Shown: piece by piece, positions 29,880 through 39,513 of the stretch
Numbering within the stretch: the first letter of the stretch is position 1
Layout: every line of letters begins with the position of its first letter
Assembly (NCBI GenBank): GCA_016934735.1
Contig: JAFGSG010000105.1
Coordinates: 1 to 64,000 of the forward strand
DNA: 64,000 nucleotides
Direction of reading: 5' to 3'
DNA from: Spirochaetota bacterium
GTDB lineage: Bacteria; Spirochaetota; UBA4802; JAFGDQ01
The notes under the pieces: model-generated
Database searches by the model: none
What the model was told of the DNA's origin: nothing
What the model saw: only the letters and a program-made list of their open reading frames with translations
Made by a program: the position numbers and the translations under genes

Positions 29880-30560
29880 GTGGCTTCTAAAGATAATATA
29901 ACTGATAGTATCTATTATGCTCCGGGAATTAAATTACCAAAACAGGATAATTATGAGACAGCCTATAATGAGGCTGCCGGAGAGCTTTTAAAACGGGATT
30001 TAAAGGATATCGCTTTAAAAAGCGGAGCGCAATTAATTCAACAGGATGCTTCTTCAATTCTGGCCCTCACTTTTTTGTATAATGATATATACATTGAATA
30101 TCCTCAGATCAGATTATATTACAAAAATAAAGATACAGAGCCGGGTCTGTGGTATAAAATTTTAATACTGCATTATTTGATTCAGGCTAAGGGCAGTCCC
30201 GCCAGCGGCGAGCAGATAACTTTTAAACAAATAACAGGCGGTCTTGCGTATTATCCGGCTTTTCACAGAAGAACAATCAAACCACTTATAAAATCATTTG
30301 AAAATGATTTCAATAAATATATTATAGCAGCAGAAAGAATCGGAGGAGTGAAATCCGATATCAGTAAATATTCTGTTTTCTTCCGGGTTTTTCCGAGAGT
30401 TTCTGTTCTGCTTAATTTATGGGAAGGCGATGAGGAATTGCCTTGTGACGGCAATATAGTTTTTGATTCATCGATTACTGATTATTTAACTACTGAAGAT
30501 ATTACTGTTTTGTGCAATATTATTACTTTAACTATAATTAAAGAAGGTGCCGGAGAGTAA
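29880..30560 (+). CDS. DUF3786-like protein in acs cluster
   Basis: GTG start; reads as the DUF3786 family (GLWYKILILHYLIQAKG...TGGLAYYPAFHRRTIKPLI); directly followed by cooC. Confidence 0.7.
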   Translation: MASKDNITDSIYYAPGIKLPKQDNYETAYNEAAGELLKRDLKDIALKSGAQLIQQDASSILALTFLYNDIYIEYPQIRLYYKNKDTEPGLWYKILILHYLIQAKGSPASGEQITFKQITGGLAYYPAFHRRTIKPLIKSFENDFNKYIIAAERIGGVKSDISKYSVFFRVFPRVSVLLNLWEGDEELPCDGNIVFDSSITDYLTTEDITVLCNIITLTIIKEGAGE

Positions 30561-30566
30561 CAAAAT

Positions 30567-31313
30567 ATGAAAATTGCGATTTCAGGAAAAGGCGGAGTCG
30601 GTAAAACTACGCTTGCCGGAGTACTGACCTATTATCTTGCTGAAAAAGGAAATCGGGTAATTGCCGTGGATGCGGATCCGGACGCCAATCTGGCTTCAGC
30701 GCTCGGTATAGACAGCACAGGAATTATCCCGATAGCGGGAATGGAATCATTGATAGAAGAGCGAACCGGAGCAAAACCCGGTACATCCGGGTCTTTCTTT
30801 AAAATAAATCCGAAGGTTGACGATCTGCCGGAAAAATTATGGATAGAGAAAGGCAACATACGCTTAATGGTCATGGGCACAGTAAAGAAGGGCGGGGCAG
30901 GCTGTATATGCCCTGAAAGTACTTTACTTAAAAATCTTATTTCTCATCTCGTACTATTCAGAAATGAAGTTGTTATACTCGACATGGAAGCAGGAATAGA
31001 GCATCTGGGCAGAGCAGTCGCTTCTTCCGTAGATGTTCTTATCGTTGTTGTGGAGCCCGGCAAAAGGAGCATAGAAACTGCAAAGCACATTAAATCACTC
31101 GCTGAAGATATCGGAATTAAAAATGTTTCTGTGGTCGGCAATAAAATTCGAAAGAAAAGCGATGAAGAATTTATAATAGAAAATTTAAACGGAATGCAGG
31201 TACTCGGTTTTCTGCCTTTTGATGAAACTCTGGTTGAATCAGATATTACCGGAATTCCGGTCCTGGAAAAATATTCAAAAGAAGCCGGAAAAATATTAGA
31301 CGGGATCAAATAA
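30567..31313 (+). CDS. cooC: CooC-type P-loop ATPase, copy 2
   Basis: SGKGGVGKTTLAG, VDADPDANLASALG, GGAGCICPESTLLKNL, LDMEAGIEHLGR. Confidence 0.93.
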   Translation: MKIAISGKGGVGKTTLAGVLTYYLAEKGNRVIAVDADPDANLASALGIDSTGIIPIAGMESLIEERTGAKPGTSGSFFKINPKVDDLPEKLWIEKGNIRLMVMGTVKKGGAGCICPESTLLKNLISHLVLFRNEVVILDMEAGIEHLGRAVASSVDVLIVVVEPGKRSIETAKHIKSLAEDIGIKNVSVVGNKIRKKSDEEFIIENLNGMQVLGFLPFDETLVESDITGIPVLEKYSKEAGKILDGIK

Positions 31314-31317
31314 ATTA

Positions 31318-31494
31318 TTATAATCTTTTAAGTAAAAACTCTATTTCTTCAGTTTTCTTACTGTTGTTTTTTTTGGAATTTATCAGAGAGTTCCGCAGTT
31401 TGTCAAGCAGTCTTCTTTTTTCAGCAAGCATGGTTTCCTGATCGGACGTTTTTTTGCATCGGTTCCGTTTGGGTTCCGGACTGTTATATGTCAT
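31318..31494 (-). CDS. small basic 58-aa protein immediately downstream of DEAD-box helicase
   Basis: Manual translation MTYNSPEPKRNRCKKTSDQETMLAEKRRLLDKLRNSLINSKKNNSKKTEEIEFLLKRL*; ATG 1 nt after the helicase stop. Confidence 0.5.
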   Translation of the reverse strand: MTYNSPEPKRNRCKKTSDQETMLAEKRRLLDKLRNSLINSKKNNSKKTEEIEFLLKRL

Positions 31495-31495
31495 C

Positions 31496-33124
31496 CTATC
31501 TTCTCTTCTTATTGTTTTCTTTTGCTAATAGTTCAGGGCTTGGAATAAAACTGGCTCCGTATTTCTTTCTGTAATATTCCATGCGTTCCTGGACTGTACC
31601 TTTTTTATCAGCTTTAACTTTCTGTTTAAAATTAGTCTGATTTTTTTTATTTGCTTTAGTGCTAAGAAAAGATAAGAACTTTTTAAAGATATTTTTTCTT
31701 TCATTCTTTGCGGAAAAAACAGTTTCGGCTTTTTCCCTGATTATGGTCTCTTTATGTTTTTTGCGTGTTTCATGTGATATATTTTTATATGATTCAATAT
31801 TGTCATCGACAGGCCGGATAGATCCACTTTTCTCATGTCTTGCTTTCAACTTTTTGCGTACATTGGGTTCTTTCAGTGTCTGGGATTTTTTTGCATGTGC
31901 AGGCCTGCTGGCTTTATGCGGCGGACCTTGTCTAAGGGTTTCTTCCCTTGCTGCCTTTTCAAGGGAAAAATGAATGCCCGCGCTTTTATCTTCAACAAAC
32001 ATGTCGTCATCTGCTTTTTTTACTGGAATTTTGTATTTCGTAAATGCTTCGATCGCTTCCAGTCCGTATACATATTTTTCGCATGCAAGAGATATTGCTT
32101 TACCAGATTTGCCTGCTCGTGCCGTTCTTCCGATTCTGTGTACATAATTTTCGCAGTCTTCCGGAAGATCATAATTTACGACCAAATCAAGATCATCTAT
32201 ATGAAGGCCCCGGGCAGCTACTTCCGTTGCCACAAGAAATTTTATTTTACCTGATTTTACTTTTTCAATTATTTTTAATCTTTTACTTTGCGGGAGGTCG
32301 CCCATTATGTACTGGCATTTTATTCCGTTAAATTCAAGCCTTCTGCACACTTCATGGGCTGTTCTTTTCATGTTTGTAAATATTAATGCGTTTTTAGGCT
32401 GCTCCTTTTTAAAAATTCCCAGTAAAAGTTTAATTTTTTCATTTTTACCTACATGATATAATTCCTGCGTAATCTTATCCACTACAATTGTTTCAGGGGA
32501 AATTTGTATTTCAGCCGGATCGTTCATATATTTCCAGGCCAGATCCCTGACGCGGGTATTAAGTGTTGCGCTGAAAAGCATTGTTATTCTGTCGAATCCT
32601 GATGGCATGTTAACAATTATTCTCTGCAGGTCCGGAAGAAAACCCATGTCAAAGAGGCGGTCAGCTTCATCGATTATTAGAAAACCAATCTCGCGGAAAT
32701 TTATTTTTTCCTGTTCACTGAAATCTATCAGCCTACCGGGCGTACCGATTATTATATCAATACCGTCTTTCAGTATTTTTTCCTGTTCGGTATACCCTAC
32801 ACCGCCGTAAAAGCAGCCTATTGAAAAATGCAGATATTTTCCGATTATTTTTGCTTCTTTCTCTATTTGAACTGCGAGTTCTCTTGTCGGTGCTACAATA
32901 AGAGTTTTTTTATTTTTAAATCCGGTATCTTCAAGAAGCAATTGAAAGATTGAAATTAAAAAAGCGCCTGTTTTTCCGGTTCCGGTTTGAGATTGAACAC
33001 ATACGTCTTTTTTGTTTAAAGTTTGAGCGAAAGTCGCTTCCTGTACTGCAGTGCACTCAATGAATCCTGCTTCTTTAATTCCTTTGAGTAGATTTTTATT
33101 TAAGTTTAGCTCGGTAAAATCCAT
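31496..33124 (-). CDS. DEAD-box ATP-dependent RNA helicase with basic C-terminal tail
   Basis: QSQTGTGKTGAF, PTRELAVQ, IDEADRLFDMGF, SATLN, HRIGRTARAGKSG; Lys/Arg-rich C-terminus. Confidence 0.96.
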   Translation of the reverse strand: MDFTELNLNKNLLKGIKEAGFIECTAVQEATFAQTLNKKDVCVQSQTGTGKTGAFLISIFQLLLEDTGFKNKKTLIVAPTRELAVQIEKEAKIIGKYLHFSIGCFYGGVGYTEQEKILKDGIDIIIGTPGRLIDFSEQEKINFREIGFLIIDEADRLFDMGFLPDLQRIIVNMPSGFDRITMLFSATLNTRVRDLAWKYMNDPAEIQISPETIVVDKITQELYHVGKNEKIKLLLGIFKKEQPKNALIFTNMKRTAHEVCRRLEFNGIKCQYIMGDLPQSKRLKIIEKVKSGKIKFLVATEVAARGLHIDDLDLVVNYDLPEDCENYVHRIGRTARAGKSGKAISLACEKYVYGLEAIEAFTKYKIPVKKADDDMFVEDKSAGIHFSLEKAAREETLRQGPPHKASRPAHAKKSQTLKEPNVRKKLKARHEKSGSIRPVDDNIESYKNISHETRKKHKETIIREKAETVFSAKNERKNIFKKFLSFLSTKANKKNQTNFKQKVKADKKGTVQERMEYYRKKYGASFIPSPELLAKENNKKRR

Positions 33125-33302
33125 AGTAGTTTTAAAATTATTTCCATCTAAAGTTTTGTGATCACTATTGGATATATATAAGTGATAATTTATTATTATA
33201 AAATTAAGTATAAATCAGAGTGAACGAAAGACCAGATAAATACCTAAGTCAAGAAAAAAAAGAAATCCTTTCAATTAAATGCCTAATTTCAGAAAGAAAT
33301 TG

Positions 33303-33368
33303 TTGACAGCCGGAAATATCTTTAATATATTATAACCAAATAGTTAGTTAAACTAAATAGTTAGTTAA
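33303..33368 (+). promoter_or_regulatory. promoter (TTGACA-17-TATATT) with two direct aaatagttagttaa operator-like repeats
   Basis: ttgaca 33303-33308, tatatt 33326-33331; repeats at 33338-33351 and 33355-33368 upstream of the TetR gene. Confidence 0.7.
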
Positions 33369-33438
33369 TATTATAAACAGTCATGTCAATACTTCCGAAA
33401 CAGGATGCGATTAAAATAATAAGGGATAAAAAAAGTAA

Positions 33439-34056
33439 ATGGGTAAAACTGAAGAAAAAATTTTAGAGGCAGCTATTAAAGAATTCTCAGAACATGGATT
33501 TGCCGGTGCCAGAATAGACAGGATAGCAAAGACAGCAAAGGTCAATAAAGCAATGATCTATTATTTTTTTAAAGGTAAGGAAAAGCTGTATGAGTCTATC
33601 CTTTCTATTCATGTTAAGAGTATATCCGGCTTTGTTCAAAATATCATGCCTGATGGAAAAGCAGACATAAACCAGATATACAGTTTAATTACAAAATTTT
33701 TTGAATATCTAAACGGTTTTTCTCCGGAGTTTATCAAGATATTACTTGGGGAGCTCGCAAGCGGCGGTAAATACATAAAGAAGTTCATATTCCCGAAACT
33801 TATCGGACCTGTAAGTTCAATATTAGTAGAAAATTTAATCCGTGAAATTGATAACAAAACGATTCGGCCGGTTAATCCATATTATACCTATCTGCAAATT
33901 ATCGGCAGTATTATGTTTTTTATTATCATGAAAGTAGCACTTAAAGGTACTACGCTTCATGATATTCTTTACAGCGAAAATTATGCTGAGAAATTCAGGG
34001 ATAATTTGATCGATATTGTTAAACACGGAATTGAAGCAAAGGAGAAGGGGCAATGA
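33439..34056 (+). CDS. TetR/AcrR family regulator
   Basis: KILEAAIKEFSEHGFAGARIDRIAKTAKVNKAMIYYFFKGKEKLYES HTH. Confidence 0.95.
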   Translation: MGKTEEKILEAAIKEFSEHGFAGARIDRIAKTAKVNKAMIYYFFKGKEKLYESILSIHVKSISGFVQNIMPDGKADINQIYSLITKFFEYLNGFSPEFIKILLGELASGGKYIKKFIFPKLIGPVSSILVENLIREIDNKTIRPVNPYYTYLQIIGSIMFFIIMKVALKGTTLHDILYSENYAEKFRDNLIDIVKHGIEAKEKGQ

Positions 34057-35459
34057 ATAGAAAAATAGTAAAATACACGGGAATAGTGATCTATCTACTA
34101 TGCTTTTTCGTGCCCGTAGAAATGATATCAGCTCAGACAGGAATCCGGCAGGAAAAGATCGGAATTGAAAAAGCAATTCAAATCGCTCTGGAGAATAATC
34201 ATGATTATAAGATCGCAGTGTTTAAAGAAAAGGAAGCCGGCGAAAAAGTAAATGCAGCGTGGGGACAGCTTTGGCCTGTGCTCGAATCCGAGGCTTCAGC
34301 TATGAGGCAAAATGCCGAAAGCGGATTCATGAGCCTTTCGGACGGTCAGAATGAGATCCGATTTGTGCAGTTGAAATTCGGATTAAACCCCGGCATGTTT
34401 TATCATTCGCTCAGGGCATCTCAGGATGCATCGAAAATTGCGCGTGAAGAAGTACGTAGAATAAAAGCTACAGTTGAGCATGGAGTTGTAAAAGGATTTT
34501 TTGACGTGTTGCTTGCCAGCGAGATCGTCAAACTTCACCAGGAATCTATTGACGTACTGAATACAAATCTACGCGATGTTCAGAATATGTATAAAACGGG
34601 ATTAGTACCAAAATTCGAATTACTTCAGGCTGAAGTAGAACTTCACAAACATGAGCCAATGCTTCTTGAAGCGAAAAATAATAAAAAATCAGCTCTGGAT
34701 ATGTTCAATTATATTCTTGGCAGCGATAAGCTGGAATTCGAACCGGATGATGCTATATTAAAAGACGAATCAATGAAAAGTCCGGCGGGGGGAAACAGCA
34801 AAGAGGAATATCTTATTACTACTGCTTTGAAAAATCGTCCTGAGCTTATACAGCTGGAAAAAAAGCGCAATCTAACGGAACATTCAAAGAATATAAACAG
34901 CTCGTATTATCTATGGCCGACATTTTCAGTTGGAGGATACTACGGAAAAACGCAATATCTCCCAAATGAGATTGAAGCGCCTGCACCTATTGCCTCTTCT
35001 CTTTCAAATATAACTGGAACCGATGAATGGCAGAAAACATGGCAAATCCGAGTGGCGGCAACATACAGATGGGGAGCCATAATACCTGCTGACCCGACCA
35101 GGGCGGCTGAACGCGAAGAAAAGCTTAAAACAAAAGAAGCTGAAGAAGAACTTTTAAAACTTAAAAGGCTTATAGGGATTTCAATACGATCCAATTACTC
35201 AAAACTGATCACTTCATATCAGATAATAAAATCGCAGAAAGAAAATGTGGCAACAGCTGAAGAGGGTCTGCGAGTAGCAAAAGAGAGCTACAGGGCGGGA
35301 ATAATAAAAAATTCCGAACTGCTATCTGTAGAACTTTCATTAAATAACGCCAGAACTTCTTATATCAACGCGATTCACGGCTACTATGTCTCTCTTGCTG
35401 AATTAAAAAAGGAAATCGGCATAAATGACGAAAGAATAATTATGGAGGATGTAAAATGA
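34053..35459 (+). CDS. TolC-family outer membrane efflux protein
   Basis: Signal peptide, two-fold helical OEP repeats; ATGA overlap with tetR. Confidence 0.9.
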   Translation: MNRKIVKYTGIVIYLLCFFVPVEMISAQTGIRQEKIGIEKAIQIALENNHDYKIAVFKEKEAGEKVNAAWGQLWPVLESEASAMRQNAESGFMSLSDGQNEIRFVQLKFGLNPGMFYHSLRASQDASKIAREEVRRIKATVEHGVVKGFFDVLLASEIVKLHQESIDVLNTNLRDVQNMYKTGLVPKFELLQAEVELHKHEPMLLEAKNNKKSALDMFNYILGSDKLEFEPDDAILKDESMKSPAGGNSKEEYLITTALKNRPELIQLEKKRNLTEHSKNINSSYYLWPTFSVGGYYGKTQYLPNEIEAPAPIASSLSNITGTDEWQKTWQIRVAATYRWGAIIPADPTRAAEREEKLKTKEAEEELLKLKRLIGISIRSNYSKLITSYQIIKSQKENVATAEEGLRVAKESYRAGIIKNSELLSVELSLNNARTSYINAIHGYYVSLAELKKEIGINDERIIMEDVK

Positions 35460-36262
35460 ATAAAAAGAAATTAATACCTTTAATTGTAGTAATCTTACTT
35501 ATTACAATAACCACCTTATATTTTGAGGTTTTTAGATATATTGAAAATAATAAAGATATAATTGAAGGTTCAGGTACAATCGAGGTAACAGAGATCGAGA
35601 TAAGCTCCAAGATCGCGGGCAGGGTGGCTGAACTTCCCAGGCAGGAAGGAGTGAATGTCAAGAAAGGCGAACTTATAGTAAAGCTTGAATATGACGAACT
35701 AAGTGCTCAGAAACTTTCAATACAGGCAAATCTGATTAATGCAGAAAAAAATCTGCAAAGATTAAGTGACTTATATAAATCCGGTTCGGTTTCAAAACAG
35801 AATTATGATAATGCCGAAACGGCATATCGCGTAGCAAAAGCAGGATATGGCCAGATTTCTGCGACGATCGATAACGCGGTCATTAATTCTCCTATAAGCG
35901 GAACAGTTCTGGATACAAATCTGGAAGTAGGAGAGATGGCCTTTCCCGGCACTTCCATCGTCACTGTTGCTGATCTTTCAAAGCCATGGATGTATGTCTA
36001 TATAAATGAAAAAAAACTTGGTTTAGTAAAACTTGGGCAGAAAGCTTTTATTACAGTGGATTCGTTCACGGATAGAAAATTCAATGGAAAGGTAATTGCC
36101 ATTTCCAATAAGGCAGAGTTTACACCAAAGACTATTCAGACAAAGGAAGAGCGTGTTAAGCTCGTGTTTGCTGTAAAAATAGCCATTGAAAATCCTGACA
36201 TAAGCCTTAAACCCGGGATGCCTGCTGATGCCGAGATTATGATAAAGGAAAATTTGCATTGA
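35456..36262 (+). CDS. HlyD/RND-type membrane fusion protein
   Basis: N-terminal TM, EISSKIAGRVAELPRQEGVNVKKGELIVKLE biotinyl-lipoyl-like domain. Confidence 0.9.
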   Translation: MNKKKLIPLIVVILLITITTLYFEVFRYIENNKDIIEGSGTIEVTEIEISSKIAGRVAELPRQEGVNVKKGELIVKLEYDELSAQKLSIQANLINAEKNLQRLSDLYKSGSVSKQNYDNAETAYRVAKAGYGQISATIDNAVINSPISGTVLDTNLEVGEMAFPGTSIVTVADLSKPWMYVYINEKKLGLVKLGQKAFITVDSFTDRKFNGKVIAISNKAEFTPKTIQTKEERVKLVFAVKIAIENPDISLKPGMPADAEIMIKENLH

Positions 36263-37179
36263 TAGAAGTACAAAACATATCAAAACACTTTGGAGATATA
36301 AGCGCAATTTCTTCTCTTTCGTTTCATGTAAATCGGGGTGAAATATTCGGTATTGTAGGTCCGGATGGCGCAGGAAAAAGTACGCTTCTTCGTCTTATTG
36401 CCAGCATCCTTTCTCCCAATGAAGGAAGTATTACAATAAAAAATATTGATGTACACAAATACCCTTTTCGTATCAAAGAAAATATGGCATATATGCCTCA
36501 GCGTTTCGGTCTATACGAAGATCTTACTGTGGAAGAGAATATTCATTTTTTCGGCAGATTATTCGGTGTACGTCATAAAGAAATACTAAATAGGATTAAA
36601 AGGCTTTATCAATTCAGCAGACTGGAACCGTTTAAAGACAGGCTTGCAGGCAAACTCTCCGGCGGCATGAAACAAAAGCTCGGCCTTGCTTGCAGTCTTA
36701 TTCACAGCCCTGAAGTGATATTACTTGATGAGCCTACAAATGGCGTCGATCCTGTTTCAAGGCGTGAATTCTGGAGAATATTGTATGATCTTTTAAGCGA
36801 AGGCGTCACGATTGTTGTAAGCACGGCATATCTGGATGAAGCGGAACGCTGCACAAGAGTGGCACTCATGCACAGTGGGAAATTTCTCACGCTCGGCACT
36901 CCTTCCGAGATCAAGAGTAACATTAAAAGCACTCTTCTCGAAATCCTTTCACCTGATATATGGGAAATCGAAAAATCGCTTAAAGGAACTAAATCATATA
37001 ATAATATAATAAGAGAAGGAAATGCTGTTAAGCTTTTTACGGATAATCAGGAAAAGGCAAAAAAAGAAATAATTAAAATCCTGACGGGGAAAAAAATCAG
37101 AATAAAATCAATAAAAAAAATACTGCCCACCCTTGAGAACTGTTTTGTTGAAATTATATCAAGGAGAAATATAAAGTGA
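36259..37179 (+). CDS. ABC transporter ATP-binding protein
   Basis: GPDGAGKSTLLR Walker A, LSGGMKQKLGLACSLIHSPEVILLDEPTNGVDP. Confidence 0.95.
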   Translation: MIEVQNISKHFGDISAISSLSFHVNRGEIFGIVGPDGAGKSTLLRLIASILSPNEGSITIKNIDVHKYPFRIKENMAYMPQRFGLYEDLTVEENIHFFGRLFGVRHKEILNRIKRLYQFSRLEPFKDRLAGKLSGGMKQKLGLACSLIHSPEVILLDEPTNGVDPVSRREFWRILYDLLSEGVTIVVSTAYLDEAERCTRVALMHSGKFLTLGTPSEIKSNIKSTLLEILSPDIWEIEKSLKGTKSYNNIIREGNAVKLFTDNQEKAKKEIIKILTGKKIRIKSIKKILPTLENCFVEIISRRNIK

Positions 37180-38324
37180 AACTTGTTAAATCCTTAATAA
37201 GAATAATTTCAATAGCTGAAAAGGAATGGACTCAAATACGCAGAGATCCGAGAAGCCTTTATATATCAATGATTTCGCCTGTAATATTCACATTGCTTTT
37301 CGGTTATGCCCTTACAGTTGATGTAAAAAATGTAAGCATGGCAGTATTTGACCAGGATAAAACATTAACTTCAAGGAAGTTCCTTGAGGAATTCAGTCAT
37401 ACTGAATATTTAAAAATAAATCAATATGTTTCGAAGTACAATGAGATAGACAGGCTGATAAATACCGAAGAAATTAAATTGGCCATCATTTTACCCCGAA
37501 ATTTTGAGAAAAATTTTAAAACAGGGAAAAAAGTCGATATTCAGCTGATTGCCGACGGTTCCGATTCTACTTCCGCGTCAGTGGCGATAGGATATGTTAA
37601 GGCAATAGTCGCGAATTTTAATATTGATATGAAAATAAAGGAACTTAAGAAAATCGGCATCACAGAGACAAGAGTGCCGGTTGAAGCAAGGAGCAGGGTA
37701 TGGTATAATCCGGAACTTCAAAGTAAAAATTTCATAATACCCAGCCTGATAATAATGATCATGACGATTATTTCGGCTCTAATTGCTTCGCTTACGATTT
37801 CCAGGGAGTGGGAGAGGGGCACAATGGAAACCCTGATAACCACACCTCTTCGCGGATCTGAACTTGTATTCGGGAAACTGTTACCCTATCTCCTTATAGG
37901 ACTTTTCGATGTAATATTAATGGTATCCATAGGATATTTTATATTTAATGTATCTATAAAAGGCAATATTATTGAATTATATCTTCTGGCTTTACTGTTC
38001 CTTATAGGCACATCGAGCATGGGTATGATGATATCATCGGCGACACGGTCTCAGGTTTTGTCTGTGCAGGTTTCCTTAAATATTACTTTCCTGCCTACCA
38101 TGATATTATCCGGATTTATATTTCCTGTAGAGAATATGCCTCTCCTCATCCAGGGAATTACCTATCTCGTACCTGCCAAGTATGGTATTATACTTATCAG
38201 GGCTATTGTGCTTAAGGGAATTAGCGTTTTGCTTTTATGGACGCAGATTGGATTTCTTTTTATATTCGCGGCACTAGCAATTATTATCAGCATTAAAAAG
38301 ATTACATTGCGTTTGCCGGAATAA
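37176..38324 (+). CDS. ABC-2 type permease
   Basis: EWTQIRRDPRSLYISMISPVIFTLLFGYAL; C-terminal 6-TM pattern. Confidence 0.92.
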   Translation: MKLVKSLIRIISIAEKEWTQIRRDPRSLYISMISPVIFTLLFGYALTVDVKNVSMAVFDQDKTLTSRKFLEEFSHTEYLKINQYVSKYNEIDRLINTEEIKLAIILPRNFEKNFKTGKKVDIQLIADGSDSTSASVAIGYVKAIVANFNIDMKIKELKKIGITETRVPVEARSRVWYNPELQSKNFIIPSLIIMIMTIISALIASLTISREWERGTMETLITTPLRGSELVFGKLLPYLLIGLFDVILMVSIGYFIFNVSIKGNIIELYLLALLFLIGTSSMGMMISSATRSQVLSVQVSLNITFLPTMILSGFIFPVENMPLLIQGITYLVPAKYGIILIRAIVLKGISVLLLWTQIGFLFIFAALAIIISIKKITLRLPE

Positions 38325-38352
38325 TTTTACTAAAGTAAACTGGAATAATTAT

Positions 38353-39513
38353 ATGAAAATATCTGTCAGAAAAGATATTTTGAAAACACTCCTTAAAAAA
38401 GAGTTCAAACAGCTTTTTAGAGATAAGCGTATGCTTGTTACACTATTTATTTCGCCGATGGTAATGCTGATATTACAGGGTTATGGAGTTAGTACTGATG
38501 TAAAAAAAATCAAGATTGCCATATTTGATGAAGACCGCACTTCGGAAAGCAGAAAATTTATCCGCATATTTACAGCCAGCCCGTATTTCACATATTACAC
38601 ATACCTGGAATCGGAAAACGAAATCACTGACTTACTGAATAAAGGCAAAGCGGATATTTTTATGCACATTCCAGTCCGCTTTTCAAAAAATGTAAAGTCC
38701 GGCAAACACGTGGATGTGCAGATTATACTGGACGGCACTGATTCTAACAGGGCTGCCATGATAATGTCTTACATAAATCAAATAACAAATGAATTTTCTC
38801 TGGATTACTTTACCAGCAGGATAAAATTGCTGATCCTGAGCAGGGGGATCGGAGGAATGCGTATCAGCGAAACAATAGGGATCCAGGAAAGGGCTTTATT
38901 TAATCCGGAGTTGATAAGCAGAAATTTCTTTCTTCCTGGTGTACTTATATTACTAATTTCCGTAGTTACTATAATGCTCACATCAATGGCTATTGTAAAG
39001 GAAAAGGAATCCGGAACAATTGAACAGATAATTGTATCTCCGCTTCGGCCTGTGGAATATATAATTGGAAAAATAATGCCGTTTACAGCCATAGCATTTT
39101 TTGATATAATCATAATATCTCTAATAGCAATTTTATGGTTCAATGTGCCGTTCAACGGTAGTTTTATTTTCCTTCTTATCTCAGGGATGCTATATATTAT
39201 ATCTGCCCTTGCAGTGGGATTGTTTATATCTACGGTTTCAAAGACACAACAGGAAGCTATGCTTTCGACATTTGTATATTTTCTGCCTGCCATGCTGTTT
39301 AGCGGATTTGTTTTTCCTATATACGCAATGCCGAAGATTATTCAGCTGATTACTTACATAAATCCAATAAGGTATGGAATTGAAATAGTCAGGGGAATAT
39401 TTCTTAAGGGTATAGGAATCAGTATGCTATGGCCTCAGTTAAGCATACTTTTTTTCATGGGCACGGTATTATTATTATTAAGCATAAGACGGGTTGCAAG
39501 GAGGATGGAGTAG
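38353..39513 (+). CDS. ABC-2 type permease
   Basis: KKEFKQLFRDKRMLVTLFISPMVMLILQGYG; KEKESGTIEQIIVSPLRPVEYIIGK. Confidence 0.92.
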   Translation: MKISVRKDILKTLLKKEFKQLFRDKRMLVTLFISPMVMLILQGYGVSTDVKKIKIAIFDEDRTSESRKFIRIFTASPYFTYYTYLESENEITDLLNKGKADIFMHIPVRFSKNVKSGKHVDVQIILDGTDSNRAAMIMSYINQITNEFSLDYFTSRIKLLILSRGIGGMRISETIGIQERALFNPELISRNFFLPGVLILLISVVTIMLTSMAIVKEKESGTIEQIIVSPLRPVEYIIGKIMPFTAIAFFDIIIISLIAILWFNVPFNGSFIFLLISGMLYIISALAVGLFISTVSKTQQEAMLSTFVYFLPAMLFSGFVFPIYAMPKIIQLITYINPIRYGIEIVRGIFLKGIGISMLWPQLSILFFMGTVLLLLSIRRVARRME

